This document shows positions 32,883 through 43,308 of a stretch of 64,000 nucleotides of DNA, piece after piece. Where the stretch lies: NCBI RefSeq assembly GCF_900182705.1, contig NZ_FXTP01000001.1, positions 124,001-188,000 on the forward strand. The letters are read 5' to 3'. The notes under the pieces are model-generated. The model was not told where the DNA came from, ran no database searches, and was given only the letters and a program-made list of their open reading frames with translations. How positions within the stretch are numbered: position 1 is the first letter of the stretch; each line of letters begins with the position of its first letter. The translations under genes were made by a program, and so were the position numbers. The DNA comes from Gracilimonas mengyeensis (lineage in GTDB: Bacteria > Bacteroidota > Rhodothermia > Balneolales > Balneolaceae).

Positions 32883-35800
32883 ATGCGGAAACTTAGTACT
32901 ATATTTTTAACGCTCACCTTTCTATTTATGTATCAGGCAAATGTGCATGCACAGGGTACGGGGAATATTGAAGGAGTGATTACAGAAGCCGGAACTGACG
33001 AACCTTTATTTGGGGCAAACGTTATTATCGCTGGAACCAGTAAAGGGGCGGCAACAGATATCGAAGGTGCTTTTCTGATACGCAATGTAGAGGCAGGCAC
33101 GCAAACGCTCAGAATTACCTACCTGGGATACCGGACTATTGAGGAAACGGTAGAGGTAGAAGCCGGAGAAACGATTGAAGTCAACTTTAGGCTGGAATGG
33201 GCCGGTGTTGAAGGAGATGAGATTAATATCACAGCGCAAGCACAGGGGCAAATTAGTGCCATTAACGAGCAGTTAGCCTCAAATACCATTTCAAATATTG
33301 TATCAAGTGACCGTATTCAAGAGCTCCCGGATGTAAATGCTGCGGAATCTATTGGTCGCTTGCCGGGTATTTCCATTCAACGTTCAGGAGGCGAGGCCAC
33401 GCGTGTGGCTATTCGGGGACTGGCACCAAAATTTAGCACAGTTAGTGTGAATGGGGTACGGGTTCCCTCAACCGGTGCAGACGACCGAAGTGTTGATTTA
33501 TCCCTTATTTCATCAAATATGCTGGATGGTATCGAGGTGAAAAAAGCAATTACTCCGGATATGGATGCTGATGCCATTGCAGGCTCCATTGATTTGAAAT
33601 TAAAGGATGCGCCGAAAGGTTTGAAGTTTGATGTACAAGCTCAAGGTGGCTATGCGCAATTGCAAGACTATTATGGTAACTACAAAGTTAATGCTACCGC
33701 CAGTAACCGCTTTTTAGATAACAAACTGGGCGTTATAGCTACTTTTAATACGGATGAGTATGATCGCAGTGCGGATAAGTTTTCTGCAAATTACGGGCGA
33801 TCAAGTGACCCACAAACCGGTGAGACGACGGTACTCATCGAATCAATTACATTAAATGAAGATAATGTAACTCGTGGCCGTACAGGGGCAAGTTTACTGT
33901 TAGACTATGTTTTGCCTAAGGGGCAGTTAAAAGGAAATATGTTCTTTACCCGTTTACAAGGAGATGTGTTAAACCGTAACAATGAGATATATAACGGATA
34001 TGATAATCGCCATCGTTACAATTTGAATTTGACTGATTATACTACGTCAATTATGACTTCTCAGTTGGCTATCGATCAGGATTATGGCTGGGCTTCTTTT
34101 GATGCGGGTGTTTCCTATTCAACCTCAAGATCAGAAAATCCCAGAGATTATTCATTTCAGTTTGTTCAGGAATCAAATGTCATCATGTCTGAGGATACTG
34201 ATACTACCCAAGCTTTTTCCAGATATCCCGGAATGCATCCTAGTGAGGTAATTCCCTTTATTACTCCAGATGATGAAGAGACCCGATTAGCGAATGTAAT
34301 AATTAATGATATTACACGAGATGAAGAAAATTACTCTGTACAGTTTAACGGTAAGATTCCATTCGATTTTGGAGAATTTTTTAATGGACACATTAAAACT
34401 GGCTTCAAATTTCAATGGTTAGACCGAGTCAACGATGAAAATTCTATAGGGAAAACAAATTTTCAATACGGAGGCTATTCAGGAAGTTCATCTAATGCGG
34501 AATATCTGCGCTGTGCAATGGAAAATGTAGGTGGCACCTTGAATGGCTATGCCATAGATGAGTTGGTCATAGATAATTATGGTTGGATACCCATGACATT
34601 CCTAATGAATGATTACTCCAGAGATGATTTTTTAAGTGGTTTTAAAGGAGATTGGCCTATTGGATATACGATGGACCCAGATGCGATGGTTACTTTTGCT
34701 AACGCCATAGAATCCTGTGAAAACTCTTCTGGTGAACGGGCTATTAAGGAAAGGGTAGCCGAAAGCCGTGCTAATGATTATAAAGGCGAAGAGCGTTATT
34801 CTGCTGGATATGTGATGTCAGAGATTAATCTTGGAGAGTATGTAACCCTGATACCCGGGGTACGATTTGTAAATGATTATTCACGATACGAGGCAGAACA
34901 ATTTCGTGAGGTAAATGTGAACAATACGCAACGACCTCCTACAGAATTGGACACGCTTGATCGTGTTCGTGATTTTAACTTTGCACTTCCAATGGTTCAT
35001 CTTCAAATAGACCCTGTTGATTGGTTGAAGATACGCCTTGCAAGAACTGAAACTTTAGCACGTCCCGATTATACGCAGTATATCCCAAGAACAAATATCA
35101 ATTACCAAGGCGATCAAATTCAGGCCGGTAACTCTACACTAAAGCCATCAACTTCTGTTAATTATGATGCTTCTGTTTCAGTGTATGAGAATAAAATTGG
35201 GTTATTTACGGCTTCTGTTTTCCATAAACGTATTGAAGATTTGGTGCGTTGGACTCGTCTATATTCTGTGACGTTGGATGAAATCCCGGAAGGATTAAAT
35301 ATTCCTGATGGCTGGCTAACAGAAAATCCAAAAATTGATACGTTTATTAACAGTCCTAATGATGCTACTTACCGTGGTATAGAATTAGACTGGCAGACAA
35401 ACTTCTGGTATTTGCCATCGTTCTTAAAAGGGTTGGTTCTGAATGTAAATTACACCCGAATATTCTCTAATACCGACTATGAGTGGAAATTCCGTACCGA
35501 GGAATGTATCAGAAATTGTGGTACACCCCGTCCAATTTATACGTCCGTTTTTAAAGATACTTTAAGAACGGACGCCCGGATGCTTGATCAACCGGCACAT
35601 ATTGCTAACGTGACTATAGGTTATGATTACAAAGGATTTTCAACCCGCTTATCCTACTTATATCAAACCGACCGATTGACAGGTGTTAACGAATCATCAC
35701 CTATTCTCGATACTTTTTCAGGAGAATATCAAAGATATGATCTTCAGATTAAACAACGGTTTACTTCTTACCTGGAAGCTTTTGCCAATTTCAGTAATCT

Positions 35801-35927
35801 GACTAACCGACCTGACAGAAACTTCCAGGGGGGCGAGGGAAACTCTGAAGCCTTAGGATCAGGAAGTCCAACCTATATCGAATATTACGGCTTCACCATG
35901 GATGTTGGAGTACGACTTAGATTTTAA
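32883..35927 (+). CDS. TonB-dependent receptor, glycan importer of the mannan locus
   Basis: The 1014-residue product has a signal peptide ending near VHAQ (res ~21-24), then a carboxypeptidase-regulatory-like domain (GTGNIEGVITEAGTDEPLFGANV, TYLGYRT, res ~25-110). The plug domain starts near residue 125 with IQELPDVNAAESIGRLPGISIQRSGGEA, and a large 22-strand barrel ends in VGVRLRF. The plug motif is that of the TonB-Xanth-Caul receptor group rather than classical SusC, which fits the absence of a SusD gene. It probably imports manno-oligosaccharides released by the GH5/GH26 enzymes. It is the first gene of the putative mannan operon. Receptor class is firm; substrate is inferred. Confidence 0.9.
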   Translation: MRKLSTIFLTLTFLFMYQANVHAQGTGNIEGVITEAGTDEPLFGANVIIAGTSKGAATDIEGAFLIRNVEAGTQTLRITYLGYRTIEETVEVEAGETIEVNFRLEWAGVEGDEINITAQAQGQISAINEQLASNTISNIVSSDRIQELPDVNAAESIGRLPGISIQRSGGEATRVAIRGLAPKFSTVSVNGVRVPSTGADDRSVDLSLISSNMLDGIEVKKAITPDMDADAIAGSIDLKLKDAPKGLKFDVQAQGGYAQLQDYYGNYKVNATASNRFLDNKLGVIATFNTDEYDRSADKFSANYGRSSDPQTGETTVLIESITLNEDNVTRGRTGASLLLDYVLPKGQLKGNMFFTRLQGDVLNRNNEIYNGYDNRHRYNLNLTDYTTSIMTSQLAIDQDYGWASFDAGVSYSTSRSENPRDYSFQFVQESNVIMSEDTDTTQAFSRYPGMHPSEVIPFITPDDEETRLANVIINDITRDEENYSVQFNGKIPFDFGEFFNGHIKTGFKFQWLDRVNDENSIGKTNFQYGGYSGSSSNAEYLRCAMENVGGTLNGYAIDELVIDNYGWIPMTFLMNDYSRDDFLSGFKGDWPIGYTMDPDAMVTFANAIESCENSSGERAIKERVAESRANDYKGEERYSAGYVMSEINLGEYVTLIPGVRFVNDYSRYEAEQFREVNVNNTQRPPTELDTLDRVRDFNFALPMVHLQIDPVDWLKIRLARTETLARPDYTQYIPRTNINYQGDQIQAGNSTLKPSTSVNYDASVSVYENKIGLFTASVFHKRIEDLVRWTRLYSVTLDEIPEGLNIPDGWLTENPKIDTFINSPNDATYRGIELDWQTNFWYLPSFLKGLVLNVNYTRIFSNTDYEWKFRTEECIRNCGTPRPIYTSVFKDTLRTDARMLDQPAHIANVTIGYDYKGFSTRLSYLYQTDRLTGVNESSPILDTFSGEYQRYDLQIKQRFTSYLEAFANFSNLTNRPDRNFQGGEGNSEALGSGSPTYIEYYGFTMDVGVRLRF

Positions 35928-36026
35928 CCAACCATTTTTCGAGACAGCAGGCATGGGATTCCTTGCCTGCCGCCGGAAAAGAAAATCACAAAACAAAACC
36001 ACACCAAACCAAGCTAGGAGATAAAC

Positions 36027-38663
36027 ATGAAGAACAATTACATACTGATGTTTTTTACCCTGATTTTAGGGGCAGTATTGCTCCCGGCACAGGCTATGGC
36101 TCAGGATGAGGCATTCTATACAGAGTGTCCTACCGACCAGGCTGAATGCTGGGTAGAGTGGCATTCCGGGGATTTTAACCCCATACCGAATGCCCTCAGG
36201 AATACTATTGCAAATGACACATTACGTCCAGATAACAGGATATATATGCTCGAGAGAGGAGGGATATACTATGTGCGTGCAGCCATCGAATACAACGATT
36301 TTCACTTACGATTAGTGGGAGACCCTAATCCGCCCGCTGAAGGCCCCGACTTTGGCCCACCGGTCATTCAGCTTACTGTTAATGAAGATGGAAGTGAAAA
36401 TGGACGGATTATTACCGTTGGTAATGACCTTACGATGAAAAACGTTTGGGTGACTAACCAGGATACGGAAGGTTCAAGAGCTGGTTATCTTCCAATTTTT
36501 GTTGAAGCCCAAGGCGCCCGTATCACGGTTGATAATTCCGTATTCGAGCGCAGTAATTTCTCTCTGTTTGGATTTTCCAGCGGAGGTAATAAGGTATATT
36601 TCACCAATAACGTAGTACGAAACCACGATAACAAGACCCAGCAATGGGAAGGTAGAGGGTTAGTATTTAGTAGTGGAGCCGATTCGGTTATTGTTGAAAA
36701 CAACACCTTTTTTAACCTTGGTATGACGGTTATTCAATCTGAAGTTGAACCACTTCAGTATGCACGCCTGGTACATAATACCATGGTAAATATTGGCCGT
36801 ATGTTTAACACAGGTGGGATCTGGCAGGAAGCATATATTGCCAACAACCTGAATGTGAACCACTACTGGCACGGAGAAGGTCATGATGATATTGTTGGAG
36901 ACCGAGATTACCCTTATACCGGATATTTCACGATTGCCCCAATGCCTCCAGCTTATGGATTGGACGCCGGCCGACGTATCGTATACACCAACAACTCACA
37001 CTGGAGAGATCCACAGTTTGAAGCCTATTATGCTGATACCATTCGATCTCAGCCACTGTATAATGCTCAAACCGACTCTATGTTCGAGAACTTTGATGCC
37101 ATGTATAAAGGTCAGGATTTTGCAACCAACCCAGGACTAGTTTCTTACACCGAAGCTCCTGAAGTGGATCAATTCCCTGAAACTTCGTTCCCATTAGAAG
37201 ACTTGGTACCTGAGCAGATCCAAAATATTCAGGATTTGAGAACCGGACAACCTACCCCATTTAACAGCTGGTTGTGGGATCCAGGCAGAGATCCGGATCT
37301 CTACGTAGCGGCTAACTTTGTATGGCCACTGCCTGAAAACTTCACATATTCTAACAGCGATCTAATGGATGCCGGTACGGATGGTTTACCTTTGGGTGAC
37401 TTGAACTGGCAGGATGAAAGCGCCATGAGTGACTGGGAATCTAACCGTGACACCTATGTGGAAGAAATTGAAGCCCTTGCCGGTGATGAAATTGAACTCG
37501 TAGTGGTAGGAGAAGCCCAGGCCGAGGATGGCAGTATGGAAGGTGAAGCTGCTGTTGATGTATTTGATGGCTTTGCTTATTACATGATGGAAGCAGGTGG
37601 CTTCATTGAGTGGACTTTTGATGTTGAGACCGCCGGAACCTATGATCTCAATGTACTTACCAATCTCGAAGGTAATGGCATTCGTGGACAGCGCGTAATT
37701 CTTACTAACGAAACCTATCCAGAAGGACTTTCTCTGAAAGATCCATGCGGTTGGGGTGAATATCTATGGGATGCAGTAGATGATGCTGGTGGCTGTAACC
37801 CACATGTTGGCATTCCAACGGAAGAGTGGGTATGGACCCGAATTAACAACTCAGAACTACACCCAGAACAATCTCCTGACGGACTGGTACTGCCTGCTGG
37901 CACCAACACACTCCGTCTTGAGCCATCATGGGGTTACCAAAGCTTTTCTACCATTGAGGTTTTAGAAGCAGGAACTGAAAATGTAGCTATTGAACTTACC
38001 ATTCCCAATGCTACTGCCAACCTGGTACAGCCAAACGGTTTAGTACCTGACGAAAACGGTGAAGCTGCTCCCTGGGTTGCTACCGGATTTAAATCTGTAA
38101 ACTTAGGATCTAACGGTTCAGTAACCATGAACTTGGATTTCCCTTCTGATGGAACGTACTTAGTTCGAGGTTTCTATCAGTCAGAAGCAGGTGGATCAGG
38201 TACAGTTTCTTTAAATGGCACCGAAGTTAGCACGTTTGATTTCGTAGCCGATGAAGAAGGGAGCAACTTCCTGACCGATGAATTTGAAGCCACTGCAGGT
38301 GCACATACTGTGACCGTTGCCGGTTCCGGTGGAAGCTTGGACTACGTACAGCTTATTGAAATGGGTGTAGCCACTTCAAATGAAATCAGTGAAATGCCAG
38401 AAGGATATGAGCTTTCACAAAATTACCCGAACCCGTTCAACCCAACTACCAAGATCAATTATACCATTCCTGAAGCCGCCAATGTGCAGCTGAGTGTGTA
38501 TAACATTCTTGGCCAAAAGGTTGCAACACTTATGGACGGCCGACAGTTTGCCGGATCTCACACTGTAAACTTTGATGCCAGTAACCTTGCTTCCGGTGTG
38601 TATTTCTATCAGCTGAAAGCGGGTGAAGTTGTTCACCAACGTAAAATGACGCTGATCAAATAA
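36027..38663 (+). CDS. Secreted beta-helix protein with C-terminal T9SS sorting domain
   Basis: The 878-residue product has a signal peptide (LILGAVLLPAQAMAQ, res ~12-26). Residues ~70-290 show short repeated strands with Asn ladders (ARITVDNSVFERSNFSLFG, KVYFTNNVVRNHD, SVIVENNTFFNLG, YARLVHNTMVNIG) typical of a right-handed parallel beta-helix, as in polysaccharide lyases and surface glycan-binding proteins. The middle and C-terminal parts have two carbohydrate-module-like beta-sandwiches (YYMMEAGGFIEWTFDVETAG; SVTMNLDFPSDGTYLVRGFY). The end is a type A T9SS domain: YPNPFNPTTKINYTIP, VYNILGQKVATL, ASGVYFYQLKAG. No catalytic residues can be assigned. A surface mannan-binding role, replacing SusD, is my speculation. 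Confidence 0.8.
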   Translation: MKNNYILMFFTLILGAVLLPAQAMAQDEAFYTECPTDQAECWVEWHSGDFNPIPNALRNTIANDTLRPDNRIYMLERGGIYYVRAAIEYNDFHLRLVGDPNPPAEGPDFGPPVIQLTVNEDGSENGRIITVGNDLTMKNVWVTNQDTEGSRAGYLPIFVEAQGARITVDNSVFERSNFSLFGFSSGGNKVYFTNNVVRNHDNKTQQWEGRGLVFSSGADSVIVENNTFFNLGMTVIQSEVEPLQYARLVHNTMVNIGRMFNTGGIWQEAYIANNLNVNHYWHGEGHDDIVGDRDYPYTGYFTIAPMPPAYGLDAGRRIVYTNNSHWRDPQFEAYYADTIRSQPLYNAQTDSMFENFDAMYKGQDFATNPGLVSYTEAPEVDQFPETSFPLEDLVPEQIQNIQDLRTGQPTPFNSWLWDPGRDPDLYVAANFVWPLPENFTYSNSDLMDAGTDGLPLGDLNWQDESAMSDWESNRDTYVEEIEALAGDEIELVVVGEAQAEDGSMEGEAAVDVFDGFAYYMMEAGGFIEWTFDVETAGTYDLNVLTNLEGNGIRGQRVILTNETYPEGLSLKDPCGWGEYLWDAVDDAGGCNPHVGIPTEEWVWTRINNSELHPEQSPDGLVLPAGTNTLRLEPSWGYQSFSTIEVLEAGTENVAIELTIPNATANLVQPNGLVPDENGEAAPWVATGFKSVNLGSNGSVTMNLDFPSDGTYLVRGFYQSEAGGSGTVSLNGTEVSTFDFVADEEGSNFLTDEFEATAGAHTVTVAGSGGSLDYVQLIEMGVATSNEISEMPEGYELSQNYPNPFNPTTKINYTIPEAANVQLSVYNILGQKVATLMDGRQFAGSHTVNFDASNLASGVYFYQLKAGEVVHQRKMTLIK

Positions 38664-38708
38664 TCACCTTCCATATTTGATCATCGACAACTACATCATA
38701 TAGTTTTT

Positions 38709-38749
38709 GGGGTGAGGCCCCGAGCTTCACCCCATTAACTATTTTTTTT
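38709..38749 (+). terminator. Candidate terminator after the beta-helix gene
   Basis: ggggtga (38709-38715) pairs with tcacccc (38727-38733) around an 11-base loop, and a run of eight T follows after an 8-base gap (about 38742-38749). The gap weakens the call. It would separate the receptor/beta-helix pair from the symporter and enzyme genes or cause partial read-through. Confidence 0.45.
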
Positions 38750-38936
38750 GATAATTCTTTTCAATAATAGCTTAGGCTATTAAGGAATTACTGCCTGTTC
38801 TAATCTACCAGTAATTCCTTAATAACCTGATCACTACTGATTTACTGAATTGAGGCCTCATGTTCGGCTAACAAATTAATTAGGTTTCTTCCTATTCAAC
38901 TTTAAAACAAGCATTTAACTTTCTACAGATTATAAA

Positions 38937-40766
38937 ATGAGACTAGCCCTTGTTGATGCTCTAATCATATTTGCCTACCTGATCATAACGGTTGTTATTG
39001 GATTGGTCCTAAAGAAAAAGGCACAAGAGTCAAAAAACTCATACATGCTGGGGGGGAATGAACTGCCCTGGTACATGTTGGGTCTCTCCAATGCTTCTGG
39101 AATGTTTGATATTTCAGGGACGGTATGGCTGGTTACCATTCTTTTTGTGTATGGGATGAAAAGTGTCTGGATTCCGTGGCTATGGCCGGTATTCAACCAA
39201 ATCTTCTTGATGGTATTCCTGGCTATGTGGCTGAGGCGTTCCGGTGTAACCACAGGGGCGGAATGGATCAGGACCCGTTTTGGCTATAAACAAGGAGCCA
39301 AGCTATCGCATATCATTGTTGTGGTGTTTGCGCTTATAATGGGCTTGGGTTATCTCACCTATGGCTTTATTGGTTTAGGCAAATTTGTAGAGATTTTTGT
39401 GCCTTGGGAATTCCTGAGTCAATATCTGTTTTTTGATATCCCGGATCAGTATGTGGCTCATTTCTATGGCATTATATTTACTATATTTGCGGTTTTCTAT
39501 TCTGTATTGGGTGGTATGCGCAGTATTGTTTGGGCCGATTTGGTACAGTTCATCATTATGGCCATATCCGGAATTGTGATTGGGGTGATTGCCATGCAAG
39601 CCCTTATGGATAACCCATTGGCCGTTCCTGATGGCTGGATGAACCCATTTTTTGGCTGGGAGCTCAACATGGATTGGTCTGGGATTATCGATGAAGTCAA
39701 TCAGAAAATAAAAGAGGATGGTTTCGGACTGTTTACCATCTTCTTTATGATGATGGTTTTCAAAGGTGTCTTGGTGAGTTTGGCCGGACCGGCTCCCAAC
39801 TACGACATGCAAAAAATCCTTTCCACTAAATCCGTTCGGGAAGCTGCACTGATGAGTGGTTCGGTATCTGTGATCCTGATGCCCATCCGTTATTTCATGA
39901 TTGCGGGTTTTGCTATTCTTGGCCTGCTTTATTACAACCAATTAGACCTTGTAGTACCCGGCCGTGGTATTGATTTTGAACAGGTATTGCCGGCCACCAT
40001 GGTAGAATTTGCTCCCGTTGGGGTGATGGGATTATTGCTGGCGGGATTGCTCGCAGCATTTATGTCTACTTTCGCCGGCACCTTAAATGCTGCACAGGCT
40101 TATACTGTAAATGACATCTACCTGAAGTACATCAACCCGGATGCCGATAACAAACAGATCTCGTCTATGAACTACATAACGGGCGTGGTGATTGTGCTTA
40201 TCAGTATCGTGTTCGGCTTCTTTGCCAAGGATGTTAACGATGTGCTCCAGTGGATTGTATCGGGGCTGTATGGAAGCTATGTGGCTGCCAACGTGTTAAA
40301 ATGGTACTGGTGGAGATTTAACGGCCATGGATTTTTCTGGGGCATGGTCGGAGGACTTATCCCGGCACTTACCTTCCGGTTCATCTTTCCGGGAGTGTTG
40401 GATCTATACACCTTCCCGCTCATGCTGCTGATCTCAGTTATCGCCTGCCTAATTGGAACCTATATGGCGCCACCGGTAGAAGAGGATGTACTTAAAGACT
40501 TTTATAAATCCGTTCGTCCATGGGGCTTCTGGAAACCTATCCACGATAAGGTAGTGGCTGAAGACCCCTCATTTGAGAAAAACACCAACTTTAAGCGGGA
40601 TGCCTTCAACGTATTCATAGGAATCATCTGGCAAACTGCGCTGGTTATTTTTCCCATTTACCTGGTTTTAATGGAAGTAGTGCCACTGGCCATCAGTATA
40701 GCCATTGCGGTAGTTACTTCAATCATCCTCAAGAAAACCTGGTACGACAAGCTCCCCGCGGAGTAA
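38937..40766 (+). CDS. Sodium:solute symporter (SSS family), probable mannobiose/mannose importer
   Basis: The 609-residue inner-membrane protein has about 13-14 hydrophobic segments and SSS family landmarks: an opening VDALIIFAYLIITVVIGLVL, the GGNELPWYMLGLSNASGMFDISG substrate/sodium-site helix (res ~37-60), SVLGGMRSIVWADLVQFIIM (~186-205) and the later GLLAAFMSTFAGTLNAAQAY (~372-391). SGLT-like sugar symporters commonly sit in glycan loci next to GH130 phosphorylase genes. It is followed after 39 bases by GH130 and epimerase genes, so mannobiose is a good substrate guess. Sugar specificity is inferred, not visible. Confidence 0.85.
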   Translation: MRLALVDALIIFAYLIITVVIGLVLKKKAQESKNSYMLGGNELPWYMLGLSNASGMFDISGTVWLVTILFVYGMKSVWIPWLWPVFNQIFLMVFLAMWLRRSGVTTGAEWIRTRFGYKQGAKLSHIIVVVFALIMGLGYLTYGFIGLGKFVEIFVPWEFLSQYLFFDIPDQYVAHFYGIIFTIFAVFYSVLGGMRSIVWADLVQFIIMAISGIVIGVIAMQALMDNPLAVPDGWMNPFFGWELNMDWSGIIDEVNQKIKEDGFGLFTIFFMMMVFKGVLVSLAGPAPNYDMQKILSTKSVREAALMSGSVSVILMPIRYFMIAGFAILGLLYYNQLDLVVPGRGIDFEQVLPATMVEFAPVGVMGLLLAGLLAAFMSTFAGTLNAAQAYTVNDIYLKYINPDADNKQISSMNYITGVVIVLISIVFGFFAKDVNDVLQWIVSGLYGSYVAANVLKWYWWRFNGHGFFWGMVGGLIPALTFRFIFPGVLDLYTFPLMLLISVIACLIGTYMAPPVEEDVLKDFYKSVRPWGFWKPIHDKVVAEDPSFEKNTNFKRDAFNVFIGIIWQTALVIFPIYLVLMEVVPLAISIAIAVVTSIILKKTWYDKLPAE

Positions 40767-40805
40767 AAACTCACATCATCGAATTAGATACCAAAATATT
40801 AATCA

Positions 40806-41996
40806 ATGAGTATTACCAATAATACAACCGACGTATTCGAAGAGCGGAAAAAGAAGCTCTCTGATCATTATAAATCTATTATTAACAAAGAAAATAAGCC
40901 GCAGAATATTAGCAACGGTATCTACACTAAATATCAGAATCCGGTGGTAACCCGGCATCATGTACCATTAGAATGGCGTTATGATTTTAACCCTGAAACC
41001 AATCCTCTGTTCATGGAGCGTTTGGGAATTAATGCCGTATTCAATCCCGGTGCCATGAAATTTGATGGCAAATATATCCTGATGTGCAGGGTAGAAGGCA
41101 CCGACCGAAAATCTTTTTTCGGTGTTGCCGAAAGTGATTCCCCGACAGAGGGATTTCGTTTCTGGGATGAACCGGTAGTGATGCCTGAAACAGACGATCC
41201 GGACATAAACCTGTACGATATGCGCCTCACCGAACATGAAGATGGCTGGATTTACGGCATTTTCTGCACCGAACGCAAAGACCCTGATGCCGATCCATTT
41301 GATAAGAGCAGTGCTATTGCCCAGGCCGGTATCGCACGTACCAAAGATTTGAAGAAGTGGGAACGTCTGCCGGACCTTAAAACCTCATCCGACCAGCAGC
41401 GCAATGTGGTATTACACCCCGAATTTATAGATGGCAAATATGCACTTTATACGCGTCCCCAGGATGGCTTCATTCAGGCTGGATCGGGTGGAGGTATCGC
41501 ATGGGGACTTACGGAAGACATCACCCAAGCTGAAGTTGGTGAAGAAACGGTCATAGATGAGCGTCTTTATCACACCATTAAAGAAGTTAAGAACGGACAG
41601 GGACCTCCGCCTCTAAAAACCGAGGAAGGATGGATTCATCTGGCTCACGGGGTGAGGAATACCGCTGCCGGACTGCGGTATGTGCTCTATCTCTTTGTAA
41701 CTGAACTGGACAAGCCCTGGGTAATTAAATATGCACCCGGCGGACACTTTATTGCTCCTTATGGACCAGAGCGCGTGGGAGATGTTTCTAATGTAGTATT
41801 CACAAACGGTTGGATTCGTGACGAGGACGATTCCGTTCATATCTATTACGCTTCATCCGATACGCGTATTCATGTAGCCGAGAGTTCTATTCAGCAGCTT
41901 CTGGATTATGCCAAAAATACCCCGGCCGACGAATTACGGTCCGCGGCAAGTGTGCAGCAACGTGTGGACTTGATTGAGCGAAATAAGAAGTGGTGA
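40806..41996 (+). CDS. GH130 4-O-beta-D-mannosyl-D-glucose phosphorylase
   Basis: This cytoplasmic inverting phosphorylase turns Man-beta-1,4-Glc plus phosphate into alpha-Man-1-P and glucose. The 396-residue product has the GH130_1-type segments [19 protein letters not shown] (res ~61-79), [21 protein letters not shown] and [20 protein letters not shown] (~135-154). The last holds the conserved Asp that acts as proton donor in characterised family members. It lies between the symporter and cellobiose 2-epimerase genes, the same pathway order of functions known from Bacteroides fragilis and Rhodothermus marinus. A mannooligosaccharide phosphorylase activity (GH130_2) is less likely given the sequence style and epimerase neighbour. 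Confidence 0.9.
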   Translation: MSITNNTTDVFEERKKKLSDHYKSIINKENKPQNISNGIYTKYQNPVVTRHHVPLEWRYDFNPETNPLFMERLGINAVFNPGAMKFDGKYILMCRVEGTDRKSFFGVAESDSPTEGFRFWDEPVVMPETDDPDINLYDMRLTEHEDGWIYGIFCTERKDPDADPFDKSSAIAQAGIARTKDLKKWERLPDLKTSSDQQRNVVLHPEFIDGKYALYTRPQDGFIQAGSGGGIAWGLTEDITQAEVGEETVIDERLYHTIKEVKNGQGPPPLKTEEGWIHLAHGVRNTAAGLRYVLYLFVTELDKPWVIKYAPGGHFIAPYGPERVGDVSNVVFTNGWIRDEDDSVHIYYASSDTRIHVAESSIQQLLDYAKNTPADELRSAASVQQRVDLIERNKKW

Positions 41997-42002
41997 GGTC
42001 TC

Positions 42003-43283
42003 ATGGAAATAACCGTAGAGCAAGCAATTGCTAATCTCCAAGAGGAGCTTAAAGCTGAACTACTCTCAGACATTGTTCCTTATTGGCTCAATAATACTGT
42101 GGACCATAAAAATGGCGGGTTTATTGGTCGGATCACCTATGACAATGAACCTGTATTTGATGCAGGCAAAGGAGCAATCCTGACAGCCCGTGTACTTTGG
42201 ACTTTTTCATCCATTTATCGCCGGATTCAGAAAGAAGAATACCGCACGATGGCTGATCATGCTTACAAATACCTTACCAGCAAGCTTTGGGATGAAGAAT
42301 ATGGCGGGGTGTATTGGATGGTTACAGCCAATGGAGAGCCAAAGGATACCCGAAAACATGTATATGTACAGGCTTTTGCTATTTATGCTTTGTCTGAATA
42401 TTACCTGGCCTTCCATAAAGAGGAAGCGCTTGAACAGGCGAAAGAGTTGTATCATCTGATTGAGGATAAATGTACTGATAGTGAAAATGGCGGCTACTAT
42501 GAGTCATATACCTACGCCTGGCAGTTGATGGACGATGTTCGCCTCAGCGACAAGGACATCAACGAGCCCAAAAGCATGAATACCCATCTCCATGTGCTGG
42601 AAGCTTATACCAACCTGTATCGTTGCTGGCCTGATGAACTTGTAGCCGAGCGCCTTTCCCAGCTGATTGACATATTTGCCGGTCACATTGTGAATCCGGA
42701 AAGAAGTTCAATGCATACCTTTTTGGGTGAGGATTGGGAGCCAAGATCAGACGAAATTTCATTTGGCCATGATATTGAAGCAAGTTGGTTGTTGATTGAA
42801 GCAGCTGAAGTACTTGGAAATTATCCCCGAAGAGAAGAGGTGAAATCCATCAGTCTGTCGCTGGCCAAAGCCGTGATGAAAGATGGGTTAGATCAGAATG
42901 GCGGTTTACTAAATGAAGCCGATTCGTCCGGTATCACCGATGATAACAAAGACTGGTGGCCCCAGGCCGAAGCCATTGTGGGCTTTTATAATGCCTGGCA
43001 GCTCACAGGTGATCCTGAATTTTTGGCGGCCTCCTGCAGTGTTTGGGATTTTATACAGAAATATGTGCTCGATAAGAAATATGGAGAATGGCACGAAAAA
43101 GTGACCCGGATGGGTGTACCTCACAAGTTGGATAAAGTACGTTCCTGGAAATGTCCCTATCATAACAGCCGGGCTGTTTTAGAAATTTTGGCACGTAGTG
43201 AGAATTCCCAGAATATACTTTCGCCTTCCAAACTGGGTGAATTGATCCAGGTTAATACAACTTCAAAGAAAGAAAAATCATAA
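42003..43283 (+). CDS. Cellobiose 2-epimerase (AGE family)
   Basis: The enzyme epimerises the reducing-end sugar of beta-1,4 disaccharides, here mannobiose to Man-Glc for the GH130 partner. The 426-residue (alpha/alpha)6 barrel has the segments GAILTARVLWTFSSIYRR (res ~57-74), YGGVYWMV, HVYVQAFAIYALSEYY, SMNTHLHVLEAYTNLYR with His195/His197, SFGHDIEASW with His256 and CPYHNSRA with His387. These correspond to the catalytic histidines of Rhodothermus marinus CE. It starts 6 bases after the GH130 stop, so the two are tightly coupled. The AGE-family alternative (GlcNAc 2-epimerase) is disfavoured by these CE-specific stretches and context. Confidence 0.9.
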   Translation: MEITVEQAIANLQEELKAELLSDIVPYWLNNTVDHKNGGFIGRITYDNEPVFDAGKGAILTARVLWTFSSIYRRIQKEEYRTMADHAYKYLTSKLWDEEYGGVYWMVTANGEPKDTRKHVYVQAFAIYALSEYYLAFHKEEALEQAKELYHLIEDKCTDSENGGYYESYTYAWQLMDDVRLSDKDINEPKSMNTHLHVLEAYTNLYRCWPDELVAERLSQLIDIFAGHIVNPERSSMHTFLGEDWEPRSDEISFGHDIEASWLLIEAAEVLGNYPRREEVKSISLSLAKAVMKDGLDQNGGLLNEADSSGITDDNKDWWPQAEAIVGFYNAWQLTGDPEFLAASCSVWDFIQKYVLDKKYGEWHEKVTRMGVPHKLDKVRSWKCPYHNSRAVLEILARSENSQNILSPSKLGELIQVNTTSKKEKS

Positions 43284-43308
43284 ATACATCAACGTTTATT
43301 ATTCATTT

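Noticed and set aside
36027-38663. Assignment of the beta-helix protein as a polysaccharide lyase
   Set aside because: Beta-helix repeats alone do not show activity; I could not identify a catalytic Lys/Arg/His or calcium-site pattern.
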